A stretch of 64,000 nucleotides of DNA from an uncultured Elusimicrobia bacterium (GTDB lineage: Bacteria; Elusimicrobiota; Elusimicrobia; Elusimicrobiales; UBA9959). The notes beneath the pieces are model-generated. The model was not told the DNA's origin, ran no database searches, and was given only the letters and a program-made list of their open reading frames with translations. The stretch is taken from assembly GCA_903879915.1 (NCBI GenBank), contig CAIRNJ010000004.1, positions 1-64,000 of the forward strand, read 5' to 3'. The number at the start of each line of letters is the position of its first letter. The first letter of the stretch is position 1. Of the stretch, positions 31,601 to 36,763 are shown piece after piece. The translations under genes were made by a program, and so were the position numbers.

Positions 31601-32659
31601 TTGGCGCTTGATTACGCGCAGCGGCTGTATGTTTCCACCAACACTACGCCCAAGCTGATGCGGGGCACGGGGCATTCCATCACGAACGTGGCCACGAACG
31701 ACGCGGCTACGCTGTCGGAGATCATTACCGTTAAGGATACTGGCGGCGATTATTGGACCGTTACGGGCTCCTCCTCGGGCGTGCTGGGTACATTCTACCG
31801 GCCTATTTCAGGGTATTACGACTTCACACACAGCAAAGTGAATTTCAAGCTTACGGTGGGCGCCACGCTGAATGTGGATGATGCGCTGGATTTTGTGACC
31901 ATAGCCGCTTCGAATGACTCGAACATCCAGAAGAAACTGCTGTTCGGCCCCGCAGCCTCCTCGTTCAACAATGGCCGCTCAAAGCTGGAAGTGAGCGACA
32001 CCGGCGGTGTCGTCCTGCGCGGCAAGGACGACGGTTTCGCGCCTACTTTAGTGGACCGGTTGAGTTCCGCCACTACCTACTACACCTTTGTGGACTCTGG
32101 CGCGTTCACGGCCGAGCATTCCTCGTTTACCAACATGGACCAGGACGGCATACAGCTCTCCGGTTCGGCCGGTGTGGTTATGTCATCTTCCACTTTTGAC
32201 TACCTGGGCGTTGCCGCCGGTACCAATACCTATATAACGGCGCGCGCTCTTGCCACGGGGGCTACCTTCTATAATGTGGCTTTCGAGCGGTCGCGTTCCT
32301 GCTTCGGGCATATTTGTTATAACGTGGGCGTCGACGGGGACGATACGGGGCTGGCGCCTGTGTTCAAAAAAACCCTTGCGTCGCTGGGGCAGCTATGGGG
32401 CGAGTATAATGATTACGACCCCAACGCTAAAGTGAGCTGGATAGATAAAACCGCATACGTCGATTGCGGCTACCGCATATTCGACGGCAGCGAGATCTGG
32501 GCGATAGCTTGCCAGCCGCCAGCGGCGGTGGATTCGCCTTTACGCATCGGCAGGGACGGGGCTACTTACGGCATCCGGCTTGCGCCCGCGGGCGACCCGG
32601 CGGCTACGAAGCTGCGCGTTAATACGACCACCGGCGTACAAACGCTGAGAAAATATTAA
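13694..32659 (+). CDS. Giant 6321-aa secreted protein: five G8/beta-helix modules and two Kelch propellers nested in FN3 domains
   Basis: The signal peptide ends near GRAFA. Residues 26-195 are a beta-rich N-terminal domain (DITINNGSISFNNN). Residues about 199-340 resemble a pectinesterase-like right-handed helix (KKDGTGDYSSIQAAIDAM). Residues 439-652 are beta-helix coils with long Gly-rich loops. Four tandem modules of about 2.4-2.5 kb (from 16494, 19014, 21408 and 23895) each hold a G8-like domain (W..TWDPQTTPSACTTVTVA, GTLDYGTE, GWQAGD), then NosD-like coils (NNTLTGNNSYSNS), then a conserved SSFTNMDQGGIQLSGSAGVA end. FN3 domains follow, then Kelch propeller 1 (26820-27650), three FN3, Kelch propeller 2 (28770-29610), FN3 and a fifth G8 module (30000-32440). 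No membrane anchor or type IX sorting domain is visible. G8 domains otherwise occur in PKHD1, TMEM2 and CEMIP. Probably an extracellular glycan-binding or adhesive protein; no hydrolase active site could be assigned. Confidence 0.85.
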   Translation: MAIRARKISAVVWPAVALLLLPAGRAFADITINNGSISFNNNAEFRTSTITINAGGTLNGGSSKISVLGNWANSGAFNAGTSTVAFENSSAASVITGSNTFYSFISAAAGKIIKFAAGLTQTVSNLFSVTGAPGNLVKLRSTTAAKWSINLPNGPQTVTSVDVKDSNANINTVTAAGSRNSGNNNANWVFSDMPADCAVGVTVKKDGTGDYSSIQAAIDAMDKNLAGNACVIIRDTATYSEQVTVQGFANNGYRLIIMADSTFVSSAPVINPPVASTAAFQIMNDSVTLQNLTVTSTNTVPYGILVSSSYVTVSSVTVQDAGNNIGTAGLALSSNWAVVSYSSMSVTKDPLAIQISGSSNTVTQCYIANNGYGTEDFGCPLTLNAVSLAITGSNNQVLQSTVVGGNGNTLASCYGDGGSTYGISITSSSGNNLSDIRIIPGGGGSPLPGVGAGATGGGGGGSWYNPGGNSYALYLFNASTNTISGITIDESGGTGVSNGYSYAGGGGSSGGGGGAGSIYNGGSAYAVALIDSSSNTLSGITITQSGGAGGGAASGGGGGSAGGGGASNSIYGGGGGSAYVVYMSNSSSNTLSGFNITQSGGTGGNGGGAGGGAGSGSIGINGAAYAMYMNGSFNKFLNSSISITGGTPGAGASSATAVIALVSASSNTFSNIAMSGASGLVLDINSAYNTVSFSTITSLMSDARYFGYYSSGPYNTASQSNFAGYYGAVLGGGGAKFNNIRYSTMTSASGVGLYFNQASSNTAVTNYVQGSTAVYVSASTGTVLGDNRVVSTYPSGWGLWISNRSRNLTLSSSTITGGAQGAGIYLGANNSGALTLSSNTIGGGLYGMNIAAQVTGSALSVSSITFQSLSPGATAINFLGGQFVSTFTGIGFNSSNITKNINGSALAAGSRITIHNSAGVKDGPALENDPSDYVDWPDHLCDTRTSINNGLWSSNSTWDEGVVPSFCSLVVIATGTIVTIDTMTAVSSTATINGTLQASRVVSSSWTLVGGNINVSPGGTLDYGTEADVIPQGVNAQLLLAMGAYAGQYGLIVNNGGNFTVRGSTKTPYSFATQSITAGQTSLTVYGSTSTDGWQTGDVISIGPTSGQGIATTSTRTITNISAGPLYTISWSGGTLPQARLLSSTSPIMVGNLTRNVLVQSSGTAGTDGAYIQNLAQNATSFALAYGEFAYLGASVSGSKYGIAFGAQTKGSISSSTVRNGYDGIYLYSASSVTLTGNNIYSNSNYGIYLNYSNNNTLTGNNSYSNTGAGFYFDSASINTLTGNNSYSNSNAGIRLYSSSNNSLAGNNFYSNSNIGVYLSGSSSNILTGNNSYSNSSVGILFEGSSNRNTLTGNNSYSNSSVGIDFGGASDNLLIGNNCYLSNTNFGIHFYQSSNNTLIGNNFYSNSTAGLFVENSANNTFVGGNIGYDGAGVSRSNAVAEIKYFPGNLKTAILKGVRVNPAVGISTAGMDTAGSYLLSYNQDADTGTVRIWGNYQLAGSTLTLDYASRLYVSTSTAYKLMRGTGHSINNVVTNDATTLSELITVQHTGGNSWTVTGSSSGLLGAPFTCPGSCNFSNSKVSFTLIPGGTRNVDDMLDFVTIAASNDANIRKKLLFGPGASTLNNGHSKLEVASTGGLVLRGKDDGTANTLIDWLGAGSTYYTFVDSGAFTALYSSFTNMDQGGIQLSGSAGVAISSSTFDYLGFAAGTNAFITARSLVSNAVLDNVTFALSRSSAAYSAYNVWVDGTDSGLNWTMTNPAGALWGEKYDSDLNSKVAWVNCGAIVSVQSGGWSIPEIWDPQTTPSACTTVTVASGHTVTIDTMTAVSSTATINGILKASRVVNSSWTLVGGNLNVNSGGTLDYGTEADVIPTAINAQLVLAYGAAAGQYGLIVNNGGNFTVRGSTKTPYSYATADITTAVNSFTVYGSTSIDGWQAGDTIIIGPTSGSGTGTTASRTIAGINTAAAPVYTVNWAGGTLPQARTLANGQIIVSNLTRNVLVRSSGTVTDAAGGNSSYIVSLTPNATNFALSYGEFAYLGANLAVKGGITFNSPGKGLISSSTIRNGYNGVMIDGSSAISLTRNNLYSNAEGIYIRFTSNNTLTGNNVFSNDKGIEVYQSSNNTLAGNNTYSNGTFGTAIFYYANNNTVTGNNSYSNTHGIYVGLYSNNNVFTGNNGYSNSSYGVYLVDSSNNNTFSGNNFYSNPYGIYTDQSSGNTIVDGNIGYNAAGVSSKNTTAEIYFVPGTPATPEALILKGVRVNPAVGISTAGMDVPGASLISYNQDADTGTVRVWGNYQLAGSTLTLDYSTYTYVSTNTASKLMRGTGHTITNIVTNDAYTLSELITVTHSGGNSWTVTGSSSGVLGTFTRAVSGAYDFVSNKVNFRLTVGSTLNVDDTLDFVTMAASNDANIRKKLLFGPAAATLNNGHSKLEVGATGGLVLRGKDDGSANTLIDWLGAGSTYYTFVDSGAFTAVYSSFTNMDQGGIQLSGSAGVAISSSTFDYLGFSAGTNTYITARGLTSTTTLNNVTFGLSRSSAGYSAYNVWVEGADSGLNWTIAPLAGALWGEKFDNDPNNRVVWPDCRPLASAQTGSWSVPSIWDLEFVPTACNAVTVAAGHTVTLDTMTAVSSTAAINGTLEVSRVASSSWTLVGGNINVNSGGTLDYGTEDDTIPTAITAQLVLASGTYAGQYGLIVNNGGNFTVRGSTKTPYAFATQSISANSLTVYGSTSAVGWQAGDQITVGPTLGSGAATVSSRTIVSITGLPGCNSPSCIVNFSGAALSRTLSSTTPIIVANLTRNVLVQSSGTDVTSNSAYVQNLARNTTSFALAYGEFAYLGNNASGKYGIIFNGAGVMGSISSCTVRNGFMGIYLSGAVINNTFTGNNIYGNTANGSNSRGALTLYNGAKFNTLAGNNISGNVGNAINLYLATENLVTGNYTYSNDSDGMILNADYNTITGNYIYSNGQQGIMLMGSHNTTVTDNKMYLNNFSAVDFFGSSHFNILAGNNVYSNMYAADFYQSSNNTFVGNTYYSNSARAVQGGDSSVNNSFVGDTFGYDLAGVSRPDGTYAEVFITAGYADTFVLKGARVNTAYGNNGVYADGLNTAGASVLSYNQNADTGTVRLWGNYMVTGSTLTLDHAQRLYVSTNTAPKLMWGAGHSITNVVTDDAATLSELITVKHTGGNSWTVLGSSSGVLGTFTRAASGSYDFTAGSKVQFRLTAGATLNAGDTLDFLTISASNDANIQKKLLFGPMAAAYNKGHSKLEVSGTGGVLLRGNSNGTANTLVNILSGSTYYTFVDSGAFTAVYSSFTNMDQGGIQLSGSAGVAISSSTFDYLGFASGTNTYITARSLVSNAVLDNVTFALSRSSAAYSAYNVWVEGTDSGLNWTMTNPAGALWGEKYDSDLNSKIAWVNCGDLISAQTGFWSVPETWDPQTMPSACTTITVAPGNTVTIDTMTAVTSTATINGTLKASRVVSSSWTLVGGNINVNSGGTLDYGNEDDIIPAAVNSHLVLAYGAKAGQYGLTVNIGGNFTVRGSTKMPYAFATQSLTTSSTSFVLYGSTSTLGWQAGDSIVIGPTSGQGETTAAKRTIASITGTGEGPFNVNWSGGTLPQARVLADGPIIVANLSRNVLVRSSGTLTSANSAYIRDLAQNATSFALTEGEFAYLGNNYSGKYGITFDGALTRGSISSSTVRNGYYGISLNFSANNVLTGNNVYANNNDGVYLSNAGYNIFSGNNFFANTLSLGYGVNADASNYNVFSGNNFFSNRLGGIQLHNSSNTSFAGNNSYSNGAMGIYVTGSGNMLYGNNFYSNAQYGIYFENSGSNTLTGNNSYSNGSSGIALYNSTNITLIGGSLGYDSAGHSRPNLAEADFSNTNVNSLILKGARINPAMGISAAGIAQAGSYLLSYNQDGSAGNLKLWGNYKVAGSTLTLDYASALYVSSNTAPKLMSGTGHSASVVATSDINAVSQLITIRYDASVPNWRVEGSSSGLLGVFPGSIVNQPFPAADQQFNLTFTQGGSPKNGDRLDFILSAASNDSNRQKSLLFGPMAPAFNSGRSKLEVASTGGLVLRGRSDGTAYTLIDWLGAGSTYYTFVDSGAFTAVYSSFTNMDQDGIQLSGSAGVAISSSTFDYLGFAAGSNSYITMRDLNTGATFNNVAFWLSRPAAEYAPAYNVLVAGSDAGLAPVFQKTAAPLGPLWGENYDSDPGAKVAWADGILPGAVTDLGAAVQSTGSVLLSWTALGDDGGLATLNDSTFTIQYTSVTVDAQNPAFWSAAMAQVNISTSAIDPGTSLAYGISGLAANTSWYFRLWTQDAAGNYSALSNGATVATLIEPPATVYFDDVSSNSITASGYAATPAFSNLELGASGVVVARDTAYEPWRSGNKWATKATMPTARRYMAVGVIGGKLYLVGGYDGTDYFDTNVAYNPATNDWETKAVMPTVRAGASIGVIGGKLYIVGGYNGASYLNINQEYDPVANTWSTKAVMPSTRAYLSVGVIGGKLYAVGGMNATDYFDANEEYDPAFNTWSTKKVMLTGRSQFAAGVIGGKFYAVGGYNGGYLNTNEEYNHVLDTWETKTAMPTARVEPAAGVIGGKLYVVGGSLPVNATKNNEEYDPLSDTWVTKAAMPTARAGLSVGVIGGKLYVVGGAESGYLKTNEEYDPGVAALFGALAPNKLYSFKAKARNLAGVETQESVTVSTYTLAAVPGAAAPAFTGVSSISVTVNWTPSANPAGTTYYMQLSSVPGFSPVVFSSATLGLQLSTSTLFPNTTYYARVAAINGDGIYSEYLMAGSTITLAAVPGAAAPAFTGLSSNTLTLNWTAGGNPDGTAYRVEISSDGNFLGKISSSTTMGLNSAFSGLLVNTTYYSRVAALNGNGLYSAYLAGSTITLTVVPGAATPAYTGVGSTALTVNWAAGDNPGGTVYYVELSTESGFASRTGSATVTALSAVFSGLSVNATYYSRVAAVNGSGIYSDYFVAASTMTLVETPTGIYFDEVTTNSITASAYAAAPAFTGLETGLSGVAVAIDNAYQPSRNGNKWTTKLGMPAARSGPAGAVIGGKIYVVGGHFWGTAYNSNQEYDPVANTWLAKANMSVSRNYLAAAAVDGKVYAIGGRAGDAGADYSVNEAFDPVTNMWETKAPMTTARSWLSVAAVQGKIFAIGGVNGSTILNTNEEYDPLSDAWVTKAPMLTSRVGGAAAAEGGKVYVIGGNTGSVVNINEEYDPVFDTWATKAPMSVSRANLAACAAGGKIYAIGGVGGAANENEQYDPAVNTWTSKAMMPTARDRVAGAVAGGRIYVIGGDSGAPLTANEEFDPGVASSFTALTPNTQYAFKAKARNAIGAETGDSITVSTYTLALPLAAAGVFKVYHTSVSLTWTALGGNNGYSVLASSGAGGVVLATATSNGGATSLTVTGLKSHTVYYFQAGTLNGDGVANYITAGSTFTLPNISARSGFWSDPDTWVSGVPTADAPVIIDAGHTVTLNIMTAVSSTATINGTLKASRVASSSWTLLGGDIYVNPGGTLDYGAEEDIVPDGIISHLVLAYGATAGQYGLIVNNGGNFTVRGADKTPYAFASASIGPFDTSLTIYGSTSVAGWRAGDVITIDPVFVGGPVTTVSRTILSITGGPDYTVSWSEGGLGAARTLAADTPIVVGNLTRNVLVRSAGTNVNANSAYISNLARNATSFALTYGEFAYLGANDTGKLGITFDGALTKGSLSSSTVRSGYYGIFLNSASGNTLTGNNIYSNSRHGVWLYGGTNNTLLGNSVCSNSGAGIYIASAHSNTLSGNNFYSNTDSGIHLQGSTNNTLTGNASFINTAQGIYLGLAANNNTLAGNNAYSNSDGIVFYDSSNNIGAGNISHANTGNGMVFSGSADNTLTGSNIYSNSNYGIYAGNSAGNTFDKGYIGYNAAGADMGNNHAEIFFIPGGTAETLVLKGSLVNPAAGISMAGMDVVGASLVSYDQDADSGTVRIWGNYQLAGSTLALDYAQRLYVSTNTTPKLMRGTGHSITNVATNDAATLSEIITVKDTGGDYWTVTGSSSGVLGTFYRPISGYYDFTHSKVNFKLTVGATLNVDDALDFVTIAASNDSNIQKKLLFGPAASSFNNGRSKLEVSDTGGVVLRGKDDGFAPTLVDRLSSATTYYTFVDSGAFTAEHSSFTNMDQDGIQLSGSAGVVMSSSTFDYLGVAAGTNTYITARALATGATFYNVAFERSRSCFGHICYNVGVDGDDTGLAPVFKKTLASLGQLWGEYNDYDPNAKVSWIDKTAYVDCGYRIFDGSEIWAIACQPPAAVDSPLRIGRDGATYGIRLAPAGDPAATKLRVNTTTGVQTLRKY
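15010..15650 (+). repeat. Gly-rich loop region in the giant gene
   Basis: Four coils of the YALYLFNASTNTISGITI type alternate with stretches of mostly Gly (for example GGGGSSGGGGGAGS), giving GGC/GGT/GGA-rich DNA. Each Gly-rich stretch lies at the same position relative to the SSNTLSGI coil, so it is a regular loop insertion in the repeat. Confidence 0.7.
16494..26310 (+). repeat. Four tandem G8 plus beta-helix modules (about 2.4-2.5 kb each)
   Basis: Module starts are near 16494, 19014, 21408 and 23895. DNA is most conserved at the G8 start (GCGGTTTCTTCCACCGCTAC type) and at the module end (ACCAATATGGACCAGGGCGG). The beta-helix coils between them vary in number and sequence. A fifth, displaced copy is at 30000-32440. 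Confidence 0.85.
26820..27650 (+). repeat. Kelch repeats, propeller 1 (six blades)
   Basis: Six units of about 47 residues with the pattern W.TKA.MPT.R....VGVIGGKLYVVGGY.G...NEEYDP. By eye the codons are more AT-rich than in the flanking FN3 sequence and in propeller 2. Confidence 0.85.
28770..29610 (+). repeat. Kelch repeats, propeller 2 (six blades)
   Basis: Six units of the same family (W.TKAPM...R....AA..GGKIYAIGG....NEEYDP), GC-richer and clearly diverged from propeller 1. They are flanked by the same split FN3 halves. Confidence 0.85.
30000..32440 (+). repeat. Fifth G8 plus beta-helix module
   Basis: Same layout as the four upstream modules (SGFWSDPDTWVSGVP, GTLDYGAEED, RNVLVRSAGT, NNTLTGNASF, SSFTNMDQDGIQLSG), but separated from them by 3.7 kb of FN3 and Kelch sequence. 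Confidence 0.85.
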
Positions 32660-32724
32660 CGAGGTAAGGTTTTGCTTGTTAATAGCAGCGGGAAAGAAAG
32701 AGTAATGGTTAAATAAGCGGAGTT

Positions 32725-35700
32725 ATGAAGAAAGGAACTGCGGTTAATTTAACGCCTGCGCGCGCGGCTTCCGCCGCGCCCTCCCGCTTTGTCCTTAGGG
32801 CTTTGCTGTTCGCCCTCTGCCCTTTGCTGTTCACTTACGTTCACGCCGCCGTTCCCAAGACCGGAGCTCCCTACGAACTCTCCGATGACTTCGCCGCCGG
32901 CGCGGCGGGTTCCGTGGACCTGAAAGGCGGCAATGTGGTTCTTTCGGGCTCCGTAGGCCAGGTGGCGGCCTCCTCCGCCTCCGCGGCGGGCAAGGAAGTG
33001 GAGAGCGGCTATTTCTCCAAATATGTTTCTTCGCCGTCAGCGCTGAATTACAGCGGCATTTCGCCGTCCTCCGCGGCCGTTACCGGCGCCGAAGCCGTCT
33101 ATCCCAACCCGTCCTCCACCGTTTACGAGATAGAAACCTCCTCGGTCTCCAATTTCAGCGGCTCGGTGATCTCTGCCTCCACTACCGCCTGGCCGGTGCC
33201 TATTGCCGGGCTGGCGGGGAACACCACTTATTACACCCGCATCCGCGCTTCCTACCTGGGGATGGACCAGTCGGCGTACGGCGTGAGCGAGTTCCTTACT
33301 TTGCCGGCTACGCCCATCCCGTCGGGTTTTACCAGCGTTTTCTATTCCAGCCTTACCGTGGCCTGGAACTATAACGGTAATTCCCCGGAAACCATGTATT
33401 TCGCGCAGGTGGGGGCCGACCCCGGGTTTACGGTGGGGGCTTTCGCCACCACCTCCGCTTCGAGCCATACCTTCGAGGGGCTGGCGCCCAACACCACGTA
33501 TTTCGTGCGCCTGAAAGCCATAGGTTCGCTGGGCGACGAGACCGTTTATTCGCTGTTCGGCTCCACTATGACCACGGCGGTGAACCCTTCTACTTCCGTG
33601 CCCTGCGCCGTCAGCTCCAATACCGTAACGGTTTACTGGGATTACAACGGCAACCCGTACGGCACGCGCTACCTGGCGCAGGTTTCCACGGATAATTTCC
33701 TTACCGTGCTGGCCGCCACGGAAACCGTTAACGATTATGCGCAGTTTACCGGCCTTACGCCCGACACCACCCATTACCTGCGCGCGGCCTCCCTTAACGC
33801 TTCGGGCACGGCCAGCCTGTTCACCGCGCTGCCCGGCGCGCTTACCAACGCGGCGGCGCCGCTGAAGCAGGCGGACACCTTCCCCGCGGTGGGGGCGTTC
33901 TCCGTGACGCTGCAATGGCTGTCTAACACTAACCCGCCGCAGACGGAATACCGGGCCGAGATCTCCACCGCCGCCAATTTCTCCGGAGCGGCCGTTATAG
34001 CGCCCGGCTGGGCCGCCGGGGCGTCGGCCTCCGCCGTAGCGCTGGAGCCTGTTACGGTTTATTACTTCCGCGTAAAAGCGCGGAACTCCGCCGGCATCGA
34101 AACCGTTTACGAGAACCTGGGTTCCACCCGCACCATCTACGGGCTGGATGTTTCCTCGCCGGTGATCACCAACAGGCAGACCGGAGACGCGGTCTGGAGA
34201 AGCTCTAACTCCGCCGTCTATAACATCGACCTGGCCGACTCCGGCGGCTCTTACCTGGATAAAATACGGGTTAAAGCCTCTTCAGGGCCGGGCGGAACGG
34301 GCACGGCCGCCTTTGACTGGAGCGACGCGGTTACCGGCCTCGGCGCTAATTCCTACACGGCCAACTGGGGGCTTACGTCCGCGCAATGGGCGCTGCTGGG
34401 GCCCGGCACCAGTTATATCTCGGTGCGCGCTTACGATACCGCGGGCAATTACGCGGAGCTCGGCGACGCTTTCTATATCCAGAAAGACACCGCGGCCCCG
34501 GTAATAACGGATAACCAGCCCGGGGAATTCAGCTGGCGGCAGACCGACCCCGGGCCCGTTTATATGGTGGATTTCGCGGACGGCGTTTCCGGGCTGGCGG
34601 CGGTGGAGTACAGCGCCGCGTACGCGCCGGGCACGGCCAGCGGGAATATCCTGGGCTGGACGGCCGTGACGGGCCTTACGCCGGGCGCCACGTATTACAG
34701 CGCGCCGTGGGCGCTGGACTTCAGTCTGCTGGCCAGCGGCAGCACGAACTATATCTCGGTGCGCGCCCGCGACCTGGCCGGCGGGGCGGCGCAGCTGACC
34801 GACGCTTTCCTGGTGCTTAAGAACTCCGGCGGGCCGGACGTGCATATAGCCGCCCCCTACGCAACTTACCATTCTACGCTTACGGCGATAAGCGGCACGG
34901 CTGCGCAGGTGGCCGATTACGCCATAATAGGCACCGAGCTTACCGTACAGCATAAGGGCACGGGCCTGTACTGGGACGGCGCGGCGTTCGCTTCCTCCGC
35001 CCGGGTGTGGCTGAAGGCTTCGGGGCTGGCGGACTGGAGCTACGACGCCTCGCTTATCCCCTGGGTTTCCAGCGCGGCTTACCAGGTGGTGGCCCGCTCC
35101 AGCGACACGGCGCTGAATTATTCCGCGCCGTACGCCACCGCCACCTTCACGTTCGATGCCAGCCTGCCGGCCGTGGTTATTTCCACGCCGGCTTCCGGCG
35201 CCGCGGCGGAGACGCCCGTGTTCATGGCGGGCACGGCGCAGGATGCGGCGCCCGACGCCGGCGTGCCGTACGTCACCCTTACTCTGCAGCGGAAGGCCGA
35301 TCTGAAGTGGTGGAATTTCTTCACCGGGGCCTGGACCGCCAGCCCTGTCTCCACCGTTACGGCCGGCGGCGCGGCCTGGAGCTATTACCCGGACGACGCG
35401 CTGAAAGGCAGCCTGTTCAACGGCGCCACCTACTACCTCTACGCCGCCGCTGTCGACGGGGCCGTTCCGCCCAACGCGTCTCCGGCCGGGCTTTACGCCT
35501 CCACCTTTACGGTGGCCGATACCACGCCTCCGGGCGTAGTAACCTCCACCTCCGGCGCGGCCGGCAGGCTGCCGGGCAGGCTGGACCTGGCCTGGGTCTC
35601 CTCCGGCGACGACGGGCCTTCGGCCATGCTGGCGGCCGGGTTCTACGGCATGGCCTATTCCACCGACCCCGCGGCCGCGCTGAGCACGGCCTCCCTGCAG

Positions 35701-36699
35701 GTGCTGTTCTCCACCGGCGGCGTTATGCCCGGCTCGGCGCAGGCGTACACGGTAGAGGGGCTTACGCCCGGGGTAACTTACTATCTGCGCATCTGGGTGC
35801 AGGACGAGGCTGAGCTGTGGTCGGGCCCTTCCGCTCTTATAACCTCGCGGTCGGGCCGCAGCCTGTCCGATACTATTTCCGGGAACGTGCGCACGCCGTC
35901 CAGGCACGGGGTTACCGGGGTGATCGTAGAGGCTATAGATCACGACCTGGGCGTGGCGAAGACCGCCTATACGCTCGACGACGGCAGCGGCTCCTTCACG
36001 CTGGGCGGGCTGGCGGTGGGTATCTACCGCGTGCAGGCCACCTGGGTGGACAACGGCTTTGTCAGCTCCATAGCGGCCGACCAGATCCCCACCGGCTACG
36101 CCGAGGTGGATTTCGAGCTTTCGGTGGATTACGAACTGGCCAGCATCGGCGGGGAACTGACGGGCTACAGGGTAGAGGCCGCGGGTTACAAGGTACGCGC
36201 GCAGGGCTCCGTTGTAGTGGAGCTTTACCAGCGCAACAGGCTGGTGGCGGTGGCCCCCGTGGGCGCCGGCGGGCGCTTCCTTATTAAGAACCTGCTGCCC
36301 GGCACCTACACGCTTAAAGTCCCCGACGTTTCCGGCGGCCATAAGGAGATGGTGGTAAAGCTCAGGCCCGGAGAAGACCTGCGCATCAGCGCGGTGGGCG
36401 AGCTTCTGAGCGACGAGAACGTATACGCGTATCCGAATCCCGCCCGGCGCAGCGTCACGTTCCACGTTGAAAGCGCTTATCCTCATATAACGAAGCAGGT
36501 TACGGTCTTCGACATTACGGGCCGCGCCATAAAAGAGTTCAATGACGGTGACTTTACCGCTTCGGGCAGCGTTTACGAAGCGGTCTGGAACATCCCTTCG
36601 GGCGTGGCATCCGGAGTGTATATTTATTCCGCGCGCGTGAAGTCGGAAGATACGGGCGAGTATAAGAAGACGGTGAAGAAATTCGCGATAGTGAAATGA
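32725..36699 (+). CDS. Secreted multi-FN3 protein with type IX-like C-terminal sorting domain
   Basis: 1324 residues with a long N-region and hydrophobic core (FVLRALLFALCPLLFTYVHA) as signal peptide. Residues about 95-470 hold four FN3 units (NTTYYTRIRA, NTTYFVRLKA, DTTHYLRAAS, TVYYFRVKARN). Residues about 475-930 are Ig-like repeats with DTAAPVITDNQPGEFSWRQ-type starts, followed by a further FN3. Residues about 1047-1210 are two carboxypeptidase-regulatory/SdrD-B-like domains (GVTGVIVEAIDHD, NLLPGTYTLKVPD). Residues 1230-1324 (ENVYAYPNPARR, VTVFDITGRAIKEF, GVASGVYIYSARV, KKFAIVK) match the Por/type A sorting-domain and FlgD-Ig-like pattern. The gene starts 66 bp after the giant and heads a run including a PorV-like protein, which supports outer-membrane export. 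Function is otherwise unknown. Confidence 0.8.
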   Translation: MKKGTAVNLTPARAASAAPSRFVLRALLFALCPLLFTYVHAAVPKTGAPYELSDDFAAGAAGSVDLKGGNVVLSGSVGQVAASSASAAGKEVESGYFSKYVSSPSALNYSGISPSSAAVTGAEAVYPNPSSTVYEIETSSVSNFSGSVISASTTAWPVPIAGLAGNTTYYTRIRASYLGMDQSAYGVSEFLTLPATPIPSGFTSVFYSSLTVAWNYNGNSPETMYFAQVGADPGFTVGAFATTSASSHTFEGLAPNTTYFVRLKAIGSLGDETVYSLFGSTMTTAVNPSTSVPCAVSSNTVTVYWDYNGNPYGTRYLAQVSTDNFLTVLAATETVNDYAQFTGLTPDTTHYLRAASLNASGTASLFTALPGALTNAAAPLKQADTFPAVGAFSVTLQWLSNTNPPQTEYRAEISTAANFSGAAVIAPGWAAGASASAVALEPVTVYYFRVKARNSAGIETVYENLGSTRTIYGLDVSSPVITNRQTGDAVWRSSNSAVYNIDLADSGGSYLDKIRVKASSGPGGTGTAAFDWSDAVTGLGANSYTANWGLTSAQWALLGPGTSYISVRAYDTAGNYAELGDAFYIQKDTAAPVITDNQPGEFSWRQTDPGPVYMVDFADGVSGLAAVEYSAAYAPGTASGNILGWTAVTGLTPGATYYSAPWALDFSLLASGSTNYISVRARDLAGGAAQLTDAFLVLKNSGGPDVHIAAPYATYHSTLTAISGTAAQVADYAIIGTELTVQHKGTGLYWDGAAFASSARVWLKASGLADWSYDASLIPWVSSAAYQVVARSSDTALNYSAPYATATFTFDASLPAVVISTPASGAAAETPVFMAGTAQDAAPDAGVPYVTLTLQRKADLKWWNFFTGAWTASPVSTVTAGGAAWSYYPDDALKGSLFNGATYYLYAAAVDGAVPPNASPAGLYASTFTVADTTPPGVVTSTSGAAGRLPGRLDLAWVSSGDDGPSAMLAAGFYGMAYSTDPAAALSTASLQVLFSTGGVMPGSAQAYTVEGLTPGVTYYLRIWVQDEAELWSGPSALITSRSGRSLSDTISGNVRTPSRHGVTGVIVEAIDHDLGVAKTAYTLDDGSGSFTLGGLAVGIYRVQATWVDNGFVSSIAADQIPTGYAEVDFELSVDYELASIGGELTGYRVEAAGYKVRAQGSVVVELYQRNRLVAVAPVGAGGRFLIKNLLPGTYTLKVPDVSGGHKEMVVKLRPGEDLRISAVGELLSDENVYAYPNPARRSVTFHVESAYPHITKQVTVFDITGRAIKEFNDGDFTASGSVYEAVWNIPSGVASGVYIYSARVKSEDTGEYKKTVKKFAIVK

Positions 36700-36763
36700 C
36701 CGGAGATCCGGGATCGGGGACCGGGGATCAAAGAGCGTGGACAGGTAATAAAAAGGAAGAGTT

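Noticed and set aside
34282-36486. 734-codon open frame on the minus strand
   Set aside because: It is antisense to the FN3 protein, rich in Arg/Gly/Pro/His with no domain, and arises from high GC at third positions. Similar long antisense frames at 61799-63994, 48027-49247, 49349-50551 and 51612-53498 are rejected for the same reason.
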